Notes under the pieces: generated by a model
The model's database searches: none
Seen by the model: the letters and a program-made list of their open reading frames with translations, nothing else
Told to the model about the DNA's origin: nothing
Position numbers and translations under genes: made by a program
Shown: piece after piece, positions 23,203-32,306 of the stretch
How the letters are laid out: every line of letters begins with the position of its first letter
Position numbering within the stretch: position 1 is the first letter of the stretch
DNA from: Lachnospiraceae bacterium
Lineage (GTDB): Bacteria; Bacillota; Clostridia; Lachnospirales; Lachnospiraceae
Direction: 5' to 3'
Length of the DNA: 41,591 nt
Assembly (NCBI GenBank): GCA_017521985.1
Contig: JAFXAZ010000066.1
Coordinates: forward strand, 1-41,591

Positions 23203-24746
23203 TATCTGACCTTTCGCTCTAAAATGTGACCATTTTTTGCTGCGCCTGTGCCTAAATGGGTTGTATTCTGCAATACCCTCTGACCAGCTTTAAACTTTTC
23301 AAGTTCTGATTTCTTTACTAAATAACCGGTCACACGGATTACATCGCTATCCTTATCATGAAAAGATAAATATCTTAAATCCATTTGGAATGCGCCTTTG
23401 ATAATATCTAAAATAAACTCCGGATTTTTCTTCGCGGTCGCTTCTACCGGGAAAATATCGCCGGTTCCGGAAGGAAAATATTTGTGGAATAAGCTACAGT
23501 GCTTTAAATGGTCGATTAATTCTTCCGGTTCTTCTCCTATCGGAATACGTGTCCCCGGAGAAATGCCCTGATCCTGTGCAATACCCACCTGAGCATGGAG
23601 TAAATAGTGACCTCCGGTTGCTTCACAATAAGGAGCTTCGTGACTATCATTAAATGCCTTAATCTGCTCCATAATCTCTACACCAAGAGCATCTGCCTCA
23701 ACGTCTTTGCCGTAGCGGAAGTTTTTGCCTTCCTTCTCCATCAGGATATTAACTGCTTCAGCCATACCAACCATTCCGTACATTGCTGTAAATCGGTCTC
23801 TGTGAATCAGACCTTCCTTTGCAAGGAAGTGATTCTCAAAAAAGCCACTCTCTTCTACAATAAAACGGACTCTGGCATCCATATATCTTGCTTGAATATC
23901 CAGTACATAAGGAAGCACCCGCTCCTTAAAGTCTTTAATATTCTCTGCCCGCTTTGCAATATTACCTAAAATAAGTCTGCAAAGTGTGTAAGACCCTCCA
24001 CCATATTTTAAGCCATTATAGCAGCTTGCAATTACGTAATTGTCCGTAAGTTCTTTACAAAACATCTTGTGATTTGCAAAGCTTGGTTTTGCAGATTTAA
24101 GCGCTGTCTTAATCGCACGAACTGCATATGCATCCGGAGTCACATCCGGGTCATACTTAAACGTAATATTTGGAACAGCCTGCTCTAATTCTTCTTCACA
24201 TTCTAAAATAATACGGCCAGCCTTGGTCTCCTCCGGTCCTAAATTAGCATGTGAAAAGGAATCCAATACGGTTCTGTCTACATGCACTAAAAACATCTTA
24301 ATGAATTTCTTGGCAGTAGCTTCATCTACTTCATCTATAAAAGGCTCTAACAGCTTGTCCAATGCGCCTACATATACCGGATAATTGGTAATACTAGGCA
24401 CGTGCTTGTACATAATAAGCAAGTGATTCAATGCCTCAAAAAAATCTTTTGGTGCATCCAACTGCAAAAACTTACAGCCTTCCTTCATAAACTTCTCATA
24501 GTCCGGCACAATATAACGCGGTCTCATTGGAGCATGACCTTCGAACAAATCACAAATGCATTGCTTACCTTCTACCGGTTCTAACAGTTCCTCCAAGCCT
24601 TCCGGCAAATCCAACACTTCCAATAAAGAATCGGCCTTGCCTGCTAAATTCGTAAGCTTTTGTTCATGTGTCAAGGTAGGGCTTGTAATAATATCTAATA
24701 TCTCCTGACGAGTCGTTTCTACTTTTTCCATAGTAATCGGTCGCAT
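23202..24746 (-). CDS. yjjI: Glycyl-radical enzyme of unknown reaction (YjjI family)
   Basis: A 514-residue member of the YjjI family, close to E. coli YjjI in length. The C-terminal glycyl-radical loop is VIRVTGYLVKKSE with Gly474. The likely thiyl residue is Cys242 in ASCYNGLKYGGGSYTL, though Cys256 in TLCRL is an alternative. No substrate is established. I used the ATG at 24746, with GGAGG 8 bases upstream; a longer frame to 24806 adds an unrelated N terminus that would overlap the promoter. Its promoter at 24778-24806 starts the yjjI-yjjW-nupOPQ-cdd-add-deoC unit. E. coli yjjIW also lies beside the deo operon, which supports a role in nucleoside or deoxyribose metabolism. Confidence 0.92.
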   Translation of the reverse strand: MRPITMEKVETTRQEILDIITSPTLTHEQKLTNLAGKADSLLEVLDLPEGLEELLEPVEGKQCICDLFEGHAPMRPRYIVPDYEKFMKEGCKFLQLDAPKDFFEALNHLLIMYKHVPSITNYPVYVGALDKLLEPFIDEVDEATAKKFIKMFLVHVDRTVLDSFSHANLGPEETKAGRIILECEEELEQAVPNITFKYDPDVTPDAYAVRAIKTALKSAKPSFANHKMFCKELTDNYVIASCYNGLKYGGGSYTLCRLILGNIAKRAENIKDFKERVLPYVLDIQARYMDARVRFIVEESGFFENHFLAKEGLIHRDRFTAMYGMVGMAEAVNILMEKEGKNFRYGKDVEADALGVEIMEQIKAFNDSHEAPYCEATGGHYLLHAQVGIAQDQGISPGTRIPIGEEPEELIDHLKHCSLFHKYFPSGTGDIFPVEATAKKNPEFILDIIKGAFQMDLRYLSFHDKDSDVIRVTGYLVKKSELEKFKAGQRVLQNTTHLGTGAAKNGHILERKVR

Positions 24747-24777
24747 AATTTTACCTCCACTATCACTCAATATTATC

Positions 24778-24806
24778 ATTATACAACATCTGTCTACATA
24801 TTTCAA
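24778..24806 (-). promoter_or_regulatory. Sigma-A promoter of the yjjI-nup-deoC operon
   Basis: Minus-strand TTGAAA (24801-24806), a 17-base spacer and a perfect TATAAT (24778-24783), 32 bases before the yjjI start codon. Confidence 0.85.
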
Positions 24807-24852
24807 AATAATTCTTAAAAAACATCAAATATTTTATTACCAAACTCTCCCC

Positions 24853-24884
24853 CAAAAAAAAGGAACCTCTAAAAAGAAGTCCCT
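24853..24884 (-). terminator. Rho-independent terminator after the BMP lipoprotein gene
   Basis: On the minus strand AGGGAC (24884 down to 24879), a 12-base loop, GTTCCT (24866 down to 24861), then eight T. The stem is only 6 bp with one G-T pair, so some readthrough into yjjI is likely. Confidence 0.75.
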
Positions 24885-24908
24885 CTGAAATCACTTATGG
24901 AATTAAAC

Positions 24909-25931
24909 TTAGTCTAATGTATAAACATCGCCATGCTTAGCTTCGAAATCAGCCTGTGTCTTAGGAACAACGATTTCACCGGATAAAATTTTAGCCTTAA
25001 CGTCTTCAACTGCCTTCTTAACATCATCTGTTAATAAATCAGAAGCAACATAATCTACACCGGAAGAAGAAAGATCATATACAGTAACACCAGACTTATA
25101 TGTGTCCTCTAAAACAGCCTTAGCAATGTCATAACTTGCATTGTCTACTCTCTTCAATGCAGATGTGATAATATGTTCCGGAGCTAAAACGCTCTGATCA
25201 GAGTCAACACCGATTGCTTTGATGTTTGCTTCTTTACAAGCTTCGATAACACCAAGACCTGTACCGCCTGCTGCATGGAAAATGATATCTGCGCCATTGG
25301 TAATCATAGCGGTTGCATTGGACTTGCCCTGTCCAGGGTCAGCAAAAGAGTTTGCATTAGACATCTGAACCTTTGCATTTGGATTCGCATCTAAAACACC
25401 TGCAACGTAACCATAACCAAATTCATTCATTACAGGGTTTGCCATACCGATTACAAAACCTACATTGTTAGATTTTGTGGTCAAACCTGCAATATAACCT
25501 ACTAAGTAAGAAGCCTGAGACTGCTCGAACATAAGACATGCTACGTTTGACTTATCAGCGTTTGTGCTGTCATCAATGATTGCAAACTTCTGATCCGGAT
25601 TTGCTGCTGCTGCTGCACTAATAGCATCTGCTAGCATAAAGCCTACACCGATAATCAAATCACACTCTTCATCAATAAAGGTTTCGATGTTTGCTGCATA
25701 GTCAGAATCGTTCTTGGACTCTAAGTAGTTAACCTCGATTCCCAACTCTTTCTCTGCTCTCTGCAAACCTGCCCAAGAAGACTGGTTGAAAGAACCATCG
25801 TTAACACCGCCGGTATCTGTTACCATACCAACTTTAATTTTACCCTTTCCAGCATCCCCTGTGCTACCACAAGCTGCTAAAGAAAGAACCATTGTTGCTG
25901 CTAAAATTACGGAAAGAATTTTCTTTAACAT
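24909..25931 (-). CDS. nupN: BMP-family nucleoside-binding lipoprotein
   Basis: Extracytoplasmic substrate-binding protein for the NupOPQ importer, 340 residues. The signal peptide ends in lipobox SLAAC, with Cys21 as the lipidated residue. The mature protein has the BMP (PnrA/Med) fold: VGMVTDTGGVNDGSFNQSSWAGL near its start, then SYLVGYIAGLTTKSNNVGFVIG and GADIIFHAAGGTGLGVIEAC. Members bind purine nucleosides. It follows punA by 30 bases with an AGGAGG site, and is separated from the permease genes by a terminator and a promoter. This allows higher expression of the binding protein than of the pump. Confidence 0.94.
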   Translation of the reverse strand: MLKKILSVILAATMVLSLAACGSTGDAGKGKIKVGMVTDTGGVNDGSFNQSSWAGLQRAEKELGIEVNYLESKNDSDYAANIETFIDEECDLIIGVGFMLADAISAAAAANPDQKFAIIDDSTNADKSNVACLMFEQSQASYLVGYIAGLTTKSNNVGFVIGMANPVMNEFGYGYVAGVLDANPNAKVQMSNANSFADPGQGKSNATAMITNGADIIFHAAGGTGLGVIEACKEANIKAIGVDSDQSVLAPEHIITSALKRVDNASYDIAKAVLEDTYKSGVTVYDLSSSGVDYVASDLLTDDVKKAVEDVKAKILSGEIVVPKTQADFEAKHGDVYTLD

Positions 25932-25961
25932 AATTTCGCTCCTCCTGTTTGTAAATAAGAA

Positions 25962-26795
25962 TTAATTTATAGCATCAGCAATCGCAATAATGCTTGCTGT
26001 CACTACCTTGGAAAAAGTTGCTGCCACTCTGTCAGCAGTCTCTTGAACCTCTGCATGGTCAAGCGGCGACGTCTGAACACCTGCCGCCATATTGGTAATA
26101 CAGGAAATACCACAAATGTGCATGCCCATATGATTGGCTGCAACCGCTTCTACTGCCGTAGACATACCAACAGCATCGCCACCCAATGCACGTGCCATAC
26201 GTACCTCTGCCGGTGTCTCATAACTAGGACCGGAAAACTGTACATATACACCTTCCTGCATCACAATACCCATCTGTTCAGCCTGCTCCTTAATGATATC
26301 ACGAAGCGCTCTATCATAGGTATCACTCATATCCGGAAAACGCGGTCCAAACTCGGAAATATTCTCCCCCATCAAAGGATTTGGAATCATGCAGATATGG
26401 TCAGAAATAAGCATTAGATCCCCTGCAGAGTACTTGGTATTCACACCACCTGCTGCATTGGTCAAAAACAATACCTCTGCCCCCATAAGCTTCATAAGTC
26501 GTACCGGAAGCACTACATCCGTGATAGGATAACCTTCGTAATAGTGAACTCTACCCTGCATACATACCACAGGAACTATGCCCACATATCCAAATATAAA
26601 CTGCCCCTTGTGTCCTTGTACGGTAGACTGTGGGAATCCTGCAATATCTTTGTAAGGAATGGTTGATACAATGTCCATAGTATCCCCATAATCCCCTAAA
26701 CCGGAACCCAGAATAAGTGCTACCTTTGGCTTAAACGGAATACGTTCTTTTATACTGTCAAAACACTGCAGCAACTTGATGTAAGCCGGATTCAT
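25962..26795 (-). CDS. punA: Purine nucleoside phosphorylase
   Basis: Phosphorolysis of (deoxy)inosine and (deoxy)guanosine to free base and (deoxy)ribose 1-phosphate. The 277 residues match the trimeric PNP class: phosphate loop LGSGLGDYGD, PGFPQSTV then GHKG, GRVHYYEGYP, LTNAAGGVN (purine-site Asn), FSGPSYETPAEVRM and AVGMSTAVEAVAANH. GGAGG lies 6-7 bases before the start. It is the first gene of the nucleoside block and uses the inosine made by the adenosine deaminase. Confidence 0.95.
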   Translation of the reverse strand: MNPAYIKLLQCFDSIKERIPFKPKVALILGSGLGDYGDTMDIVSTIPYKDIAGFPQSTVQGHKGQFIFGYVGIVPVVCMQGRVHYYEGYPITDVVLPVRLMKLMGAEVLFLTNAAGGVNTKYSAGDLMLISDHICMIPNPLMGENISEFGPRFPDMSDTYDRALRDIIKEQAEQMGIVMQEGVYVQFSGPSYETPAEVRMARALGGDAVGMSTAVEAVAANHMGMHICGISCITNMAAGVQTSPLDHAEVQETADRVAATFSKVVTASIIAIADAIN

Positions 26796-26836
26796 ACACG
26801 TCCTCCTTTTACGCTATTTCACATAATATTAACTTA

Positions 26837-26865
26837 ATTTTACACGTTCCACAACACATAGTCAA
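26837..26865 (-). promoter_or_regulatory. Sigma-A promoter of punA-nupN
   Basis: Minus-strand TTGACT (26860-26865), a 17-base spacer and TAAAAT (26837-26842), about 40 bases before the punA start. Confidence 0.7.
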
Positions 26866-26883
26866 CTTATTTTGCATAAAATT

Positions 26884-27078
26884 TTAGTATTCTGTTGAAT
26901 TCATATCAAGTTCATCGCTGTAAAGCGGTTTTAATTCTTTTTCAATAACCGTCGGTGAAAGCAGCCAGCTCTCATCAAATTTATCTTTTTCATATAGGCT
27001 CATTGCCATAAACAATACCCCTGCGGCAAGCAACACCATAACAATAGCCAAACATCCCGTCAAAAGATTTTGCTTCAT
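26884..27078 (-). CDS. Small single-pass membrane protein coupled to the sensor kinase
   Basis: A 64-residue protein I do not recognise. Residues about 5-27 form one transmembrane helix (LLTGCLAIVMVLLAAGVLFMAM); the acidic remainder (YEKDKFDESWL to the C terminus) is probably outside. Its ATG overlaps the kinase stop by four bases, a sign that it is a true coupled gene. A role as an accessory or feedback protein of the two-component system is inference from position only. Confidence 0.7.
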   Translation of the reverse strand: MKQNLLTGCLAIVMVLLAAGVLFMAMSLYEKDKFDESWLLSPTVIEKELKPLYSDELDMNSTEY

Positions 27079-28460
27079 TCTTCGTTCCTCTCTATTTGCA
27101 CCGGCAGCAAAACAGTAACCGTAGTTCCCTGCTTTGGTACACTTTCAAATTGCATGGTACCGGAGTGTTTTTTTACAATCAAATCGCAAAGATTTAATCC
27201 GATTCCCGCACCGCCGTTGGAACGACTGCGAGCCTTATCTACACGATAAAAAGCGTCTGTAATACGTTCCAGGTCGTGAGCCTCCATCCCAATGCCTTCA
27301 TCTTTAATACGCATATATATTGTTTTTTCATCTGACTTATCAATAGTAAGCCATATACGTGCCCCACTGTCACTGGCTCTGGCTGCATTTTCAATCAGAT
27401 TTCGTAACAGACACACTATCATTGCCCTGTCGCCCTCAAAGGAAACCGGTTTAATCGATTTAATTAATTTCAAACGTTTTTCTCGTAGCGAACCTTGTAA
27501 TAGACTGGAAATATCCTTTGCCAGGCTCACGCTGTCAATCTGCTCTACATTGACTTCATCTTCCCTGAAAATAGCCATAGTCAAAAGCTCCTGACCCATA
27601 TGAGATAAGCGCTTGCTCTCAGACATAATATAGTCCAAAGCATCCAGCTTTTCTTCCTCTGTGTACGGCGCCTTTTGCAAATATTCTGCATATCCGTAAA
27701 TAGCGGTAAGCGGGGTGCGCATTTCATGTGCCAAATCATCTACCAGTTGCTGTTTCGTTTTACTTTCCCTATACAACTGCTCCATCTGTGCTTCAATTTC
27801 CGCGCCCATTTCATTAAAACTTTTGGTCAAGTCTGCTATATCGTCATGTCCTTCCACTTCAACAGCCTGCCATGGTTCTCCTTTTTGCATCAGCTTCACA
27901 CTCTGCGTCAAACGCTGAAGGGGTACCGTCATTTCATACAGTAGTAAATATAATACTACTGCCAGCACGCCGGAACAGCATAAACTAATGATACCAAAAA
28001 CTAATTTTAAAGACTGCCAAAGTTTGTAAAAATCATCTAAAGGCTTAAAATAAAACAACTGATAATTCTCATATGGCGCCTCCAAAAGCTCCAATACTCG
28101 AATTTCAGGATAGTCACCGGTATCATATATGGAAATATCCTGTTGCCCCATCTGAAGGGTTGTCTTTTCTCCGACATAATGAACCTCTAGTGTAGCATTG
28201 GCATCCTTATTGGTAATATAATTTACATATGGTTCTGCAACACGGTAAACGATATAGTCATCCATCTGTTGTTTGTAATCCAGACTTTCAATATCCTTTA
28301 CAATGGTACGACTTAAAAGATGCACCTCATCAGAAGCCTGCCCCTTTGTCACATCCATGTTGTAGTTGAAAATCATACGTGCACCCATAAACAAGCCAAC
28401 ATTTAATACCGGCAGAAATAATAACAGTGCAATTATGTAGATTCTTTGCCAAAGTCTCAT
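27075..28460 (-). CDS. Membrane sensor histidine kinase
   Basis: A 461-residue kinase partnered with the response regulator encoded just upstream. Helix 1 covers about 8-28 and helix 2 about 153-175, enclosing an extracytoplasmic sensor domain of about 125 residues. A HAMP linker (about 177-230) leads to the HisKA domain with phospho-acceptor His245 in LAHEMRTPLTAIYGY. The ATPase domain has RNLIENAARAS, DEGIGM and GGAGIGLNL. The start overlaps the regulator's stop by four bases. The signal is unknown; the neighbouring ABC unit suggests envelope or antimicrobial stress, by analogy only. Confidence 0.93.
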   Translation of the reverse strand: MRLWQRIYIIALLLFLPVLNVGLFMGARMIFNYNMDVTKGQASDEVHLLSRTIVKDIESLDYKQQMDDYIVYRVAEPYVNYITNKDANATLEVHYVGEKTTLQMGQQDISIYDTGDYPEIRVLELLEAPYENYQLFYFKPLDDFYKLWQSLKLVFGIISLCCSGVLAVVLYLLLYEMTVPLQRLTQSVKLMQKGEPWQAVEVEGHDDIADLTKSFNEMGAEIEAQMEQLYRESKTKQQLVDDLAHEMRTPLTAIYGYAEYLQKAPYTEEEKLDALDYIMSESKRLSHMGQELLTMAIFREDEVNVEQIDSVSLAKDISSLLQGSLREKRLKLIKSIKPVSFEGDRAMIVCLLRNLIENAARASDSGARIWLTIDKSDEKTIYMRIKDEGIGMEAHDLERITDAFYRVDKARSRSNGGAGIGLNLCDLIVKKHSGTMQFESVPKQGTTVTVLLPVQIERNEE

Positions 28461-29113
28461 GCTGTCGTCTCCAGTCTGTAGCCAAGCTTATAAAGGGTCT
28501 TTATCTGTTCTTCCCAGCCCAGCTTTTTACGCAATTTTACAATATGAACATCTACCGTACGGGCATCTCCGTCAAAATCATATCCCCATGCCATATTAAG
28601 CAGCTTATCACGACTGAGTGCAATATTTACATTGCGGATAAGCACCTCTAACAATGACCATTCTTGTGGTGTTAAAATAATTTCCTGCCCGTCCTTGACA
28701 ACCTTTTGAGAAACCATGTCTACCTCAACACCTACCAAAGAAAACGTTGTGGTATCTTTTTTGTGACGTTTTAAAATTAAATTAACCCGAGCAATCAGTT
28801 CTAACATATCAAAAGGCTTTACCAGATAATCCTCTGCACCGCTGGTGAGACCCTTTATCTTGTCCTGGATACCATCCTTTGCCGTCACAAACATAACCGG
28901 AATTCCTTCGATTTCTTTAATCAGCTCCATGCCTGACATATATGGAAGCATAATATCCAAAATTACCAAGTCTAAATCCGCCTTGTTGTCTAAAATTTCT
29001 AAGGCCTGTCTTCCGTCAAATGCCTGCATGACCTGATGCCCCTGTAGTACCAGGTTCTGCTTCATCAACTGATTGATTGCTTTTTCGTCTTCTACAATTA
29101 AAATCTTAGCCAT
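28457..29113 (-). CDS. OmpR-family response regulator
   Basis: A 218-residue regulator. Receiver domain: acidic pocket VEDE (7-10), phospho-acceptor Asp53 in LVILDIMLP, Thr77 and the conserved Lys99 in LVKPFD. The winged-helix effector domain (about 125-215) has LTPQEWSLLEVLIRN and DARTVDVHIVKLRKKLG, the recognition helix region typical of OmpR/PhoB proteins. The promoter region contains CTAACA direct repeats spaced 11 bases apart, the right geometry for an OmpR-type dimer, so autoregulation is likely. Confidence 0.95.
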   Translation of the reverse strand: MAKILIVEDEKAINQLMKQNLVLQGHQVMQAFDGRQALEILDNKADLDLVILDIMLPYMSGMELIKEIEGIPVMFVTAKDGIQDKIKGLTSGAEDYLVKPFDMLELIARVNLILKRHKKDTTTFSLVGVEVDMVSQKVVKDGQEIILTPQEWSLLEVLIRNVNIALSRDKLLNMAWGYDFDGDARTVDVHIVKLRKKLGWEEQIKTLYKLGYRLETTA

Positions 29114-29119
29114 AAAAAT

Positions 29120-29200
29120 ACCTCTAACAAACTTCCTGCTTCATTTATAATACCATATATTTTGATATTACAAAAGAACTGTTAGAAATTTGTTAGAGGT
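29120..29200 (-). promoter_or_regulatory. Promoter of the two-component operon with CTAACA repeats
   Basis: On the minus strand two CTAACA boxes (29191-29196 and 29180-29185) lie exactly 11 bases apart, just upstream of a poor -35 (TTTTGT, 29170-29175). A 17-base spacer and TATTAT (29147-29152) follow. A third box in inverted orientation lies in the leader, forming a 12-bp inverted repeat (29120-29131/29189-29200). The layout fits an activator-dependent, autoregulated promoter. Confidence 0.65.
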
Positions 29201-29224
29201 TTTGTTATAAATTTATCGCGTCAA

Positions 29225-31429
29225 TCAGTCATAGAGCATCTCTGTTTTCTTAAAATCATCGATAAACTTTTCAGGCAGTACGCCTTTCTTCAACTGTACA
29301 TAATAATTGTCTCCGTTTTTCATCCAAATAACAACATCACAATTGGTGTATTTCGGTCCGAATATAGAGCGGGTATTTGGTCTGTGATATGTCACAATAT
29401 CCAGAATATCCGCAATATCTTCTTCTTTTTCAAAGGTCGCATGGTAATTATATTCTTTATATGGCGCTGCCTTTTCTGCCTCTACCGTATAGGTCACCAC
29501 TTCCCGAGAACCACTTTGCTCTATTACCGCTGCAGGCTCTTTCAAGCTTTCGGAAGTTTGTTCCTCTTCTTCTAATCCAAAGAAAACCTTTAAATTGTTG
29601 GTATCATACAGATATGCATCCATTTCCACCTTAGCCACCTCTTTCGGTGTGTTTTCTGCCAGCACATTTTCATAGCCATATTTCTTTAATACAGAAATTA
29701 CATTCTCCATGGATTCATATAAATCCAGACGTAAGTTAAAATAGTTATTACCATAATAATGATAATATGCCTTTGCAAATATTTCTTCATCCTGATAAAT
29801 CAGAAGATCCGGATTTTCCAGAACATCTGCATTATATGCTTTCATAAGCTCTTCTGCATGCTCTTTATCATTAATATACCAATGTTCAAGTGTATTTTCC
29901 AAAGTCAATTCCCCTAAATCTCCGCCATCCAAAACCATTTCATCCATAATTTCTTCCGGAATCAGGAAATTCGTCTCCACATAAGATGCATCTCTTAAAA
30001 TCGGAAGCACCAGCTCCTCGTCTGACTCCCATACTTCATATACTCTGTAATACGTCTTTCCACTTTTTTCCGTTACACGAACATATGCTGTTGCAGAATT
30101 ACCATCCAAAGGATATCTTCTTTCTCTATCTGACACAGTATTAAGGAATGTATAAATCACTTCCGCATCGGTATATTCCATATCTTTTATTCTTTCCTCT
30201 ACAGTATAAGCTCTACTAAAGCTTCCGCCTAACGTAAGCGTACTGATACTAATACCCATGTCAGCAATTTTATCCTTCTCCGGTACATAACTGTCAAAAC
30301 CGGTCCAATCAAACATAAAGGTAAAACCAATCAGGATACCTGCTATGGTAGTCAGTGCCAACTGGATTTTATTTTTGAAAAAAGCTTTAAAATCCATGTT
30401 GAAAATAATATCCAAAATACCATATGTCAACACACTTGCAAGAATAGTACCAAAAACAGTCCAGCCAATGGAATCGGTATCGGTCAAAAGCCCGAAGAAC
30501 ATCCAGCCTGCCATTCCGGCCAAAACGGTCACAGAGGTCTTAAAGATTATCTGTACCGGTTTTATTTTGATACCCTGTTCTGCCAGCTCGGACGGTCTGC
30601 GAAGGTAAATCACAAAACCAAGAACAAACATGAATATCATCATCAAAATATTCATTACACATGTAAAAGCCTTCATACCTTCACAACGCATCACTAACTG
30701 GTAAATTGCTCCCGGAATCGGTGTTGCCCAGATAAGCTTAGGCAGATTCTCGCCCCAAAAGCTATAATATGTAGCAAAATAGGTAGTTGCAAATCCCTCA
30801 TACATGCCATAAATTGCCAGCACTACAAAGCCCATAATCGTACCGCTTACCAAGGTATTTAAGATATTACCGCTAAGCATAACTGCTACTATAGCCAGGT
30901 GATAAATAAGTAAAAAGGCCAAAACCAAATTTGCAATCGTGATTGCCAGAGTATCTAACGTACTCATCCATGCCACAAAGTCACCAATAAAAGCCAAGGA
31001 CATTACAGCACATATTGCACTTCCAATCAACATTGGTAGAAACCAAATCAGGAAACCATTCACATAATGAATCAAAAACAGCTGCTTTCTGGTGACTGGA
31101 ACACTGTGGTACAAGTCAATCATTTTCTTGGAAAATACATATCTAAACCCGAAAATGCCTACAATTAAAGCTCCGACGCCAAGTACAATACCACCGCCGA
31201 TGGTCATGTAGTAGTGAAAAAATTCCACAACGGATTCTACCCTGTACTCTAACAGATCCCATCCGATTTCCGGATACCAGTATCCGACCCTTCTGTCCCA
31301 GTCCTGCTTCACTAAAAGATAAACTACCGGAAATGCCATAAAGCTTGCCAGACAAGACAAAGCAATCATCCAGATTCTTCGTCGTAAATCCTCAATCATT
31401 CCTTTATAAAATAAGGCTCTTGATGTCAT
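29225..31429 (-). CDS. ABC-2 type transporter permease with large C-terminal domain
   Basis: A 734-residue membrane subunit working with the ATPase encoded just upstream (26-base overlap). About six helices lie in residues 15-290 (GGGIVLGVGALIVGIFGFRYVF, ANLVLAFLLIYHLAIVAVMLS), two or three more lie at about 305-385, and a soluble C-terminal part of about 350 residues follows. DLYHSVPVTRKQLF is the coupling segment typical of this exporter family in Clostridia. GGAGG precedes the start. The architecture resembles YtrC/YtrD-like exporters under GntR control. The substrate is unknown. Confidence 0.88.
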   Translation of the reverse strand: MTSRALFYKGMIEDLRRRIWMIALSCLASFMAFPVVYLLVKQDWDRRVGYWYPEIGWDLLEYRVESVVEFFHYYMTIGGGIVLGVGALIVGIFGFRYVFSKKMIDLYHSVPVTRKQLFLIHYVNGFLIWFLPMLIGSAICAVMSLAFIGDFVAWMSTLDTLAITIANLVLAFLLIYHLAIVAVMLSGNILNTLVSGTIMGFVVLAIYGMYEGFATTYFATYYSFWGENLPKLIWATPIPGAIYQLVMRCEGMKAFTCVMNILMMIFMFVLGFVIYLRRPSELAEQGIKIKPVQIIFKTSVTVLAGMAGWMFFGLLTDTDSIGWTVFGTILASVLTYGILDIIFNMDFKAFFKNKIQLALTTIAGILIGFTFMFDWTGFDSYVPEKDKIADMGISISTLTLGGSFSRAYTVEERIKDMEYTDAEVIYTFLNTVSDRERRYPLDGNSATAYVRVTEKSGKTYYRVYEVWESDEELVLPILRDASYVETNFLIPEEIMDEMVLDGGDLGELTLENTLEHWYINDKEHAEELMKAYNADVLENPDLLIYQDEEIFAKAYYHYYGNNYFNLRLDLYESMENVISVLKKYGYENVLAENTPKEVAKVEMDAYLYDTNNLKVFFGLEEEEQTSESLKEPAAVIEQSGSREVVTYTVEAEKAAPYKEYNYHATFEKEEDIADILDIVTYHRPNTRSIFGPKYTNCDVVIWMKNGDNYYVQLKKGVLPEKFIDDFKKTEMLYD

Positions 31430-32306
31430 ATCCCTTCACCTCCGTTTCACTGATAAAGATTTCTTCTAAGGATAGTGGTAAGAGTTCGTAGAAAATCGGA
31501 TTGGTTTCTAACATAAACCGGTCTACAGCTTCTCGCTTACCACGAACGGTAATGGTATAAAGAGCACCTCTGCTCTCTACCTTAACCACTTCAAACTGTT
31601 CTTTAATCTTTGGCAATGTAGTCTCATCTTTAATAACAATCTGCATCTTGTGAATATTAATTTTCATGTCTTCCATATCCTTAGCAAGTAAAATACCTCC
31701 ACGGTGCAAAAGACCTACATATTCACAAATATCCTCCAACTCACGCAGATTGTGGGATGCAATAATGGGTGTAAGGCCACGCTCTTCTATTTCTTTTACA
31801 AAGATGCTTTTTACTGCCTGACGCATAACCGGGTCAAGACCGTCAAAGGTTTCATCACATAGAAGATACTTGGTACCTGCACACACACCGCAAATAACGG
31901 ACAACTGCTTTTTCATACCCTTGGAGAAGGTATTTACCTTGCGGTTAATATCCAAATTAAAAGCCTTCATAAGTTCTTTAAACTTTTCCCCGTCAAAACC
32001 ATTATAATAGGTCATGTAAAACTTGAGCATATCCTTTGGTGTTCCGGTTTTAAAGAAATACTGGTCATCTGATATGTAAAATACTTTTGACTTAACTGCC
32101 GGATTATCATATACACTCTCGCCATCAATCAGGACCTCTCCACTGTCCGCCTTTAACACACCGCACAAAATACGCATAAAGGTACTTTTTCCTGCACCAT
32201 TGGTACCAATCAGACCAAATACATGGCCCTCTTCAATGGTTGCACTGATATTGTCAATGGCTTTTATGGCATCAAAGTTTTTATTAATATTTTTTACTTC
32301 AATCAT
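31404..32306 (-). CDS. ABC transporter ATPase (YtrB type)
   Basis: A 300-residue ATPase of an ABC-2 exporter. Walker A is GTNGAGKST (34-42), the signature is the relaxed FSKGMKKQLS, and Walker B is YLLCDETFDGLDP. There the residue after the catalytic Glu is Thr rather than the usual Pro. The H-loop is SHNLREL. The C-terminal 80 residues are a family-specific extension. It overlaps both neighbours (8 bases with the GntR gene, 26 with the permease), so the three form a tight operon. Confidence 0.92.
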   Translation of the reverse strand: MIEVKNINKNFDAIKAIDNISATIEEGHVFGLIGTNGAGKSTFMRILCGVLKADSGEVLIDGESVYDNPAVKSKVFYISDDQYFFKTGTPKDMLKFYMTYYNGFDGEKFKELMKAFNLDINRKVNTFSKGMKKQLSVICGVCAGTKYLLCDETFDGLDPVMRQAVKSIFVKEIEERGLTPIIASHNLRELEDICEYVGLLHRGGILLAKDMEDMKINIHKMQIVIKDETTLPKIKEQFEVVKVESRGALYTITVRGKREAVDRFMLETNPIFYELLPLSLEEIFISETEVKGYDIKSLIL

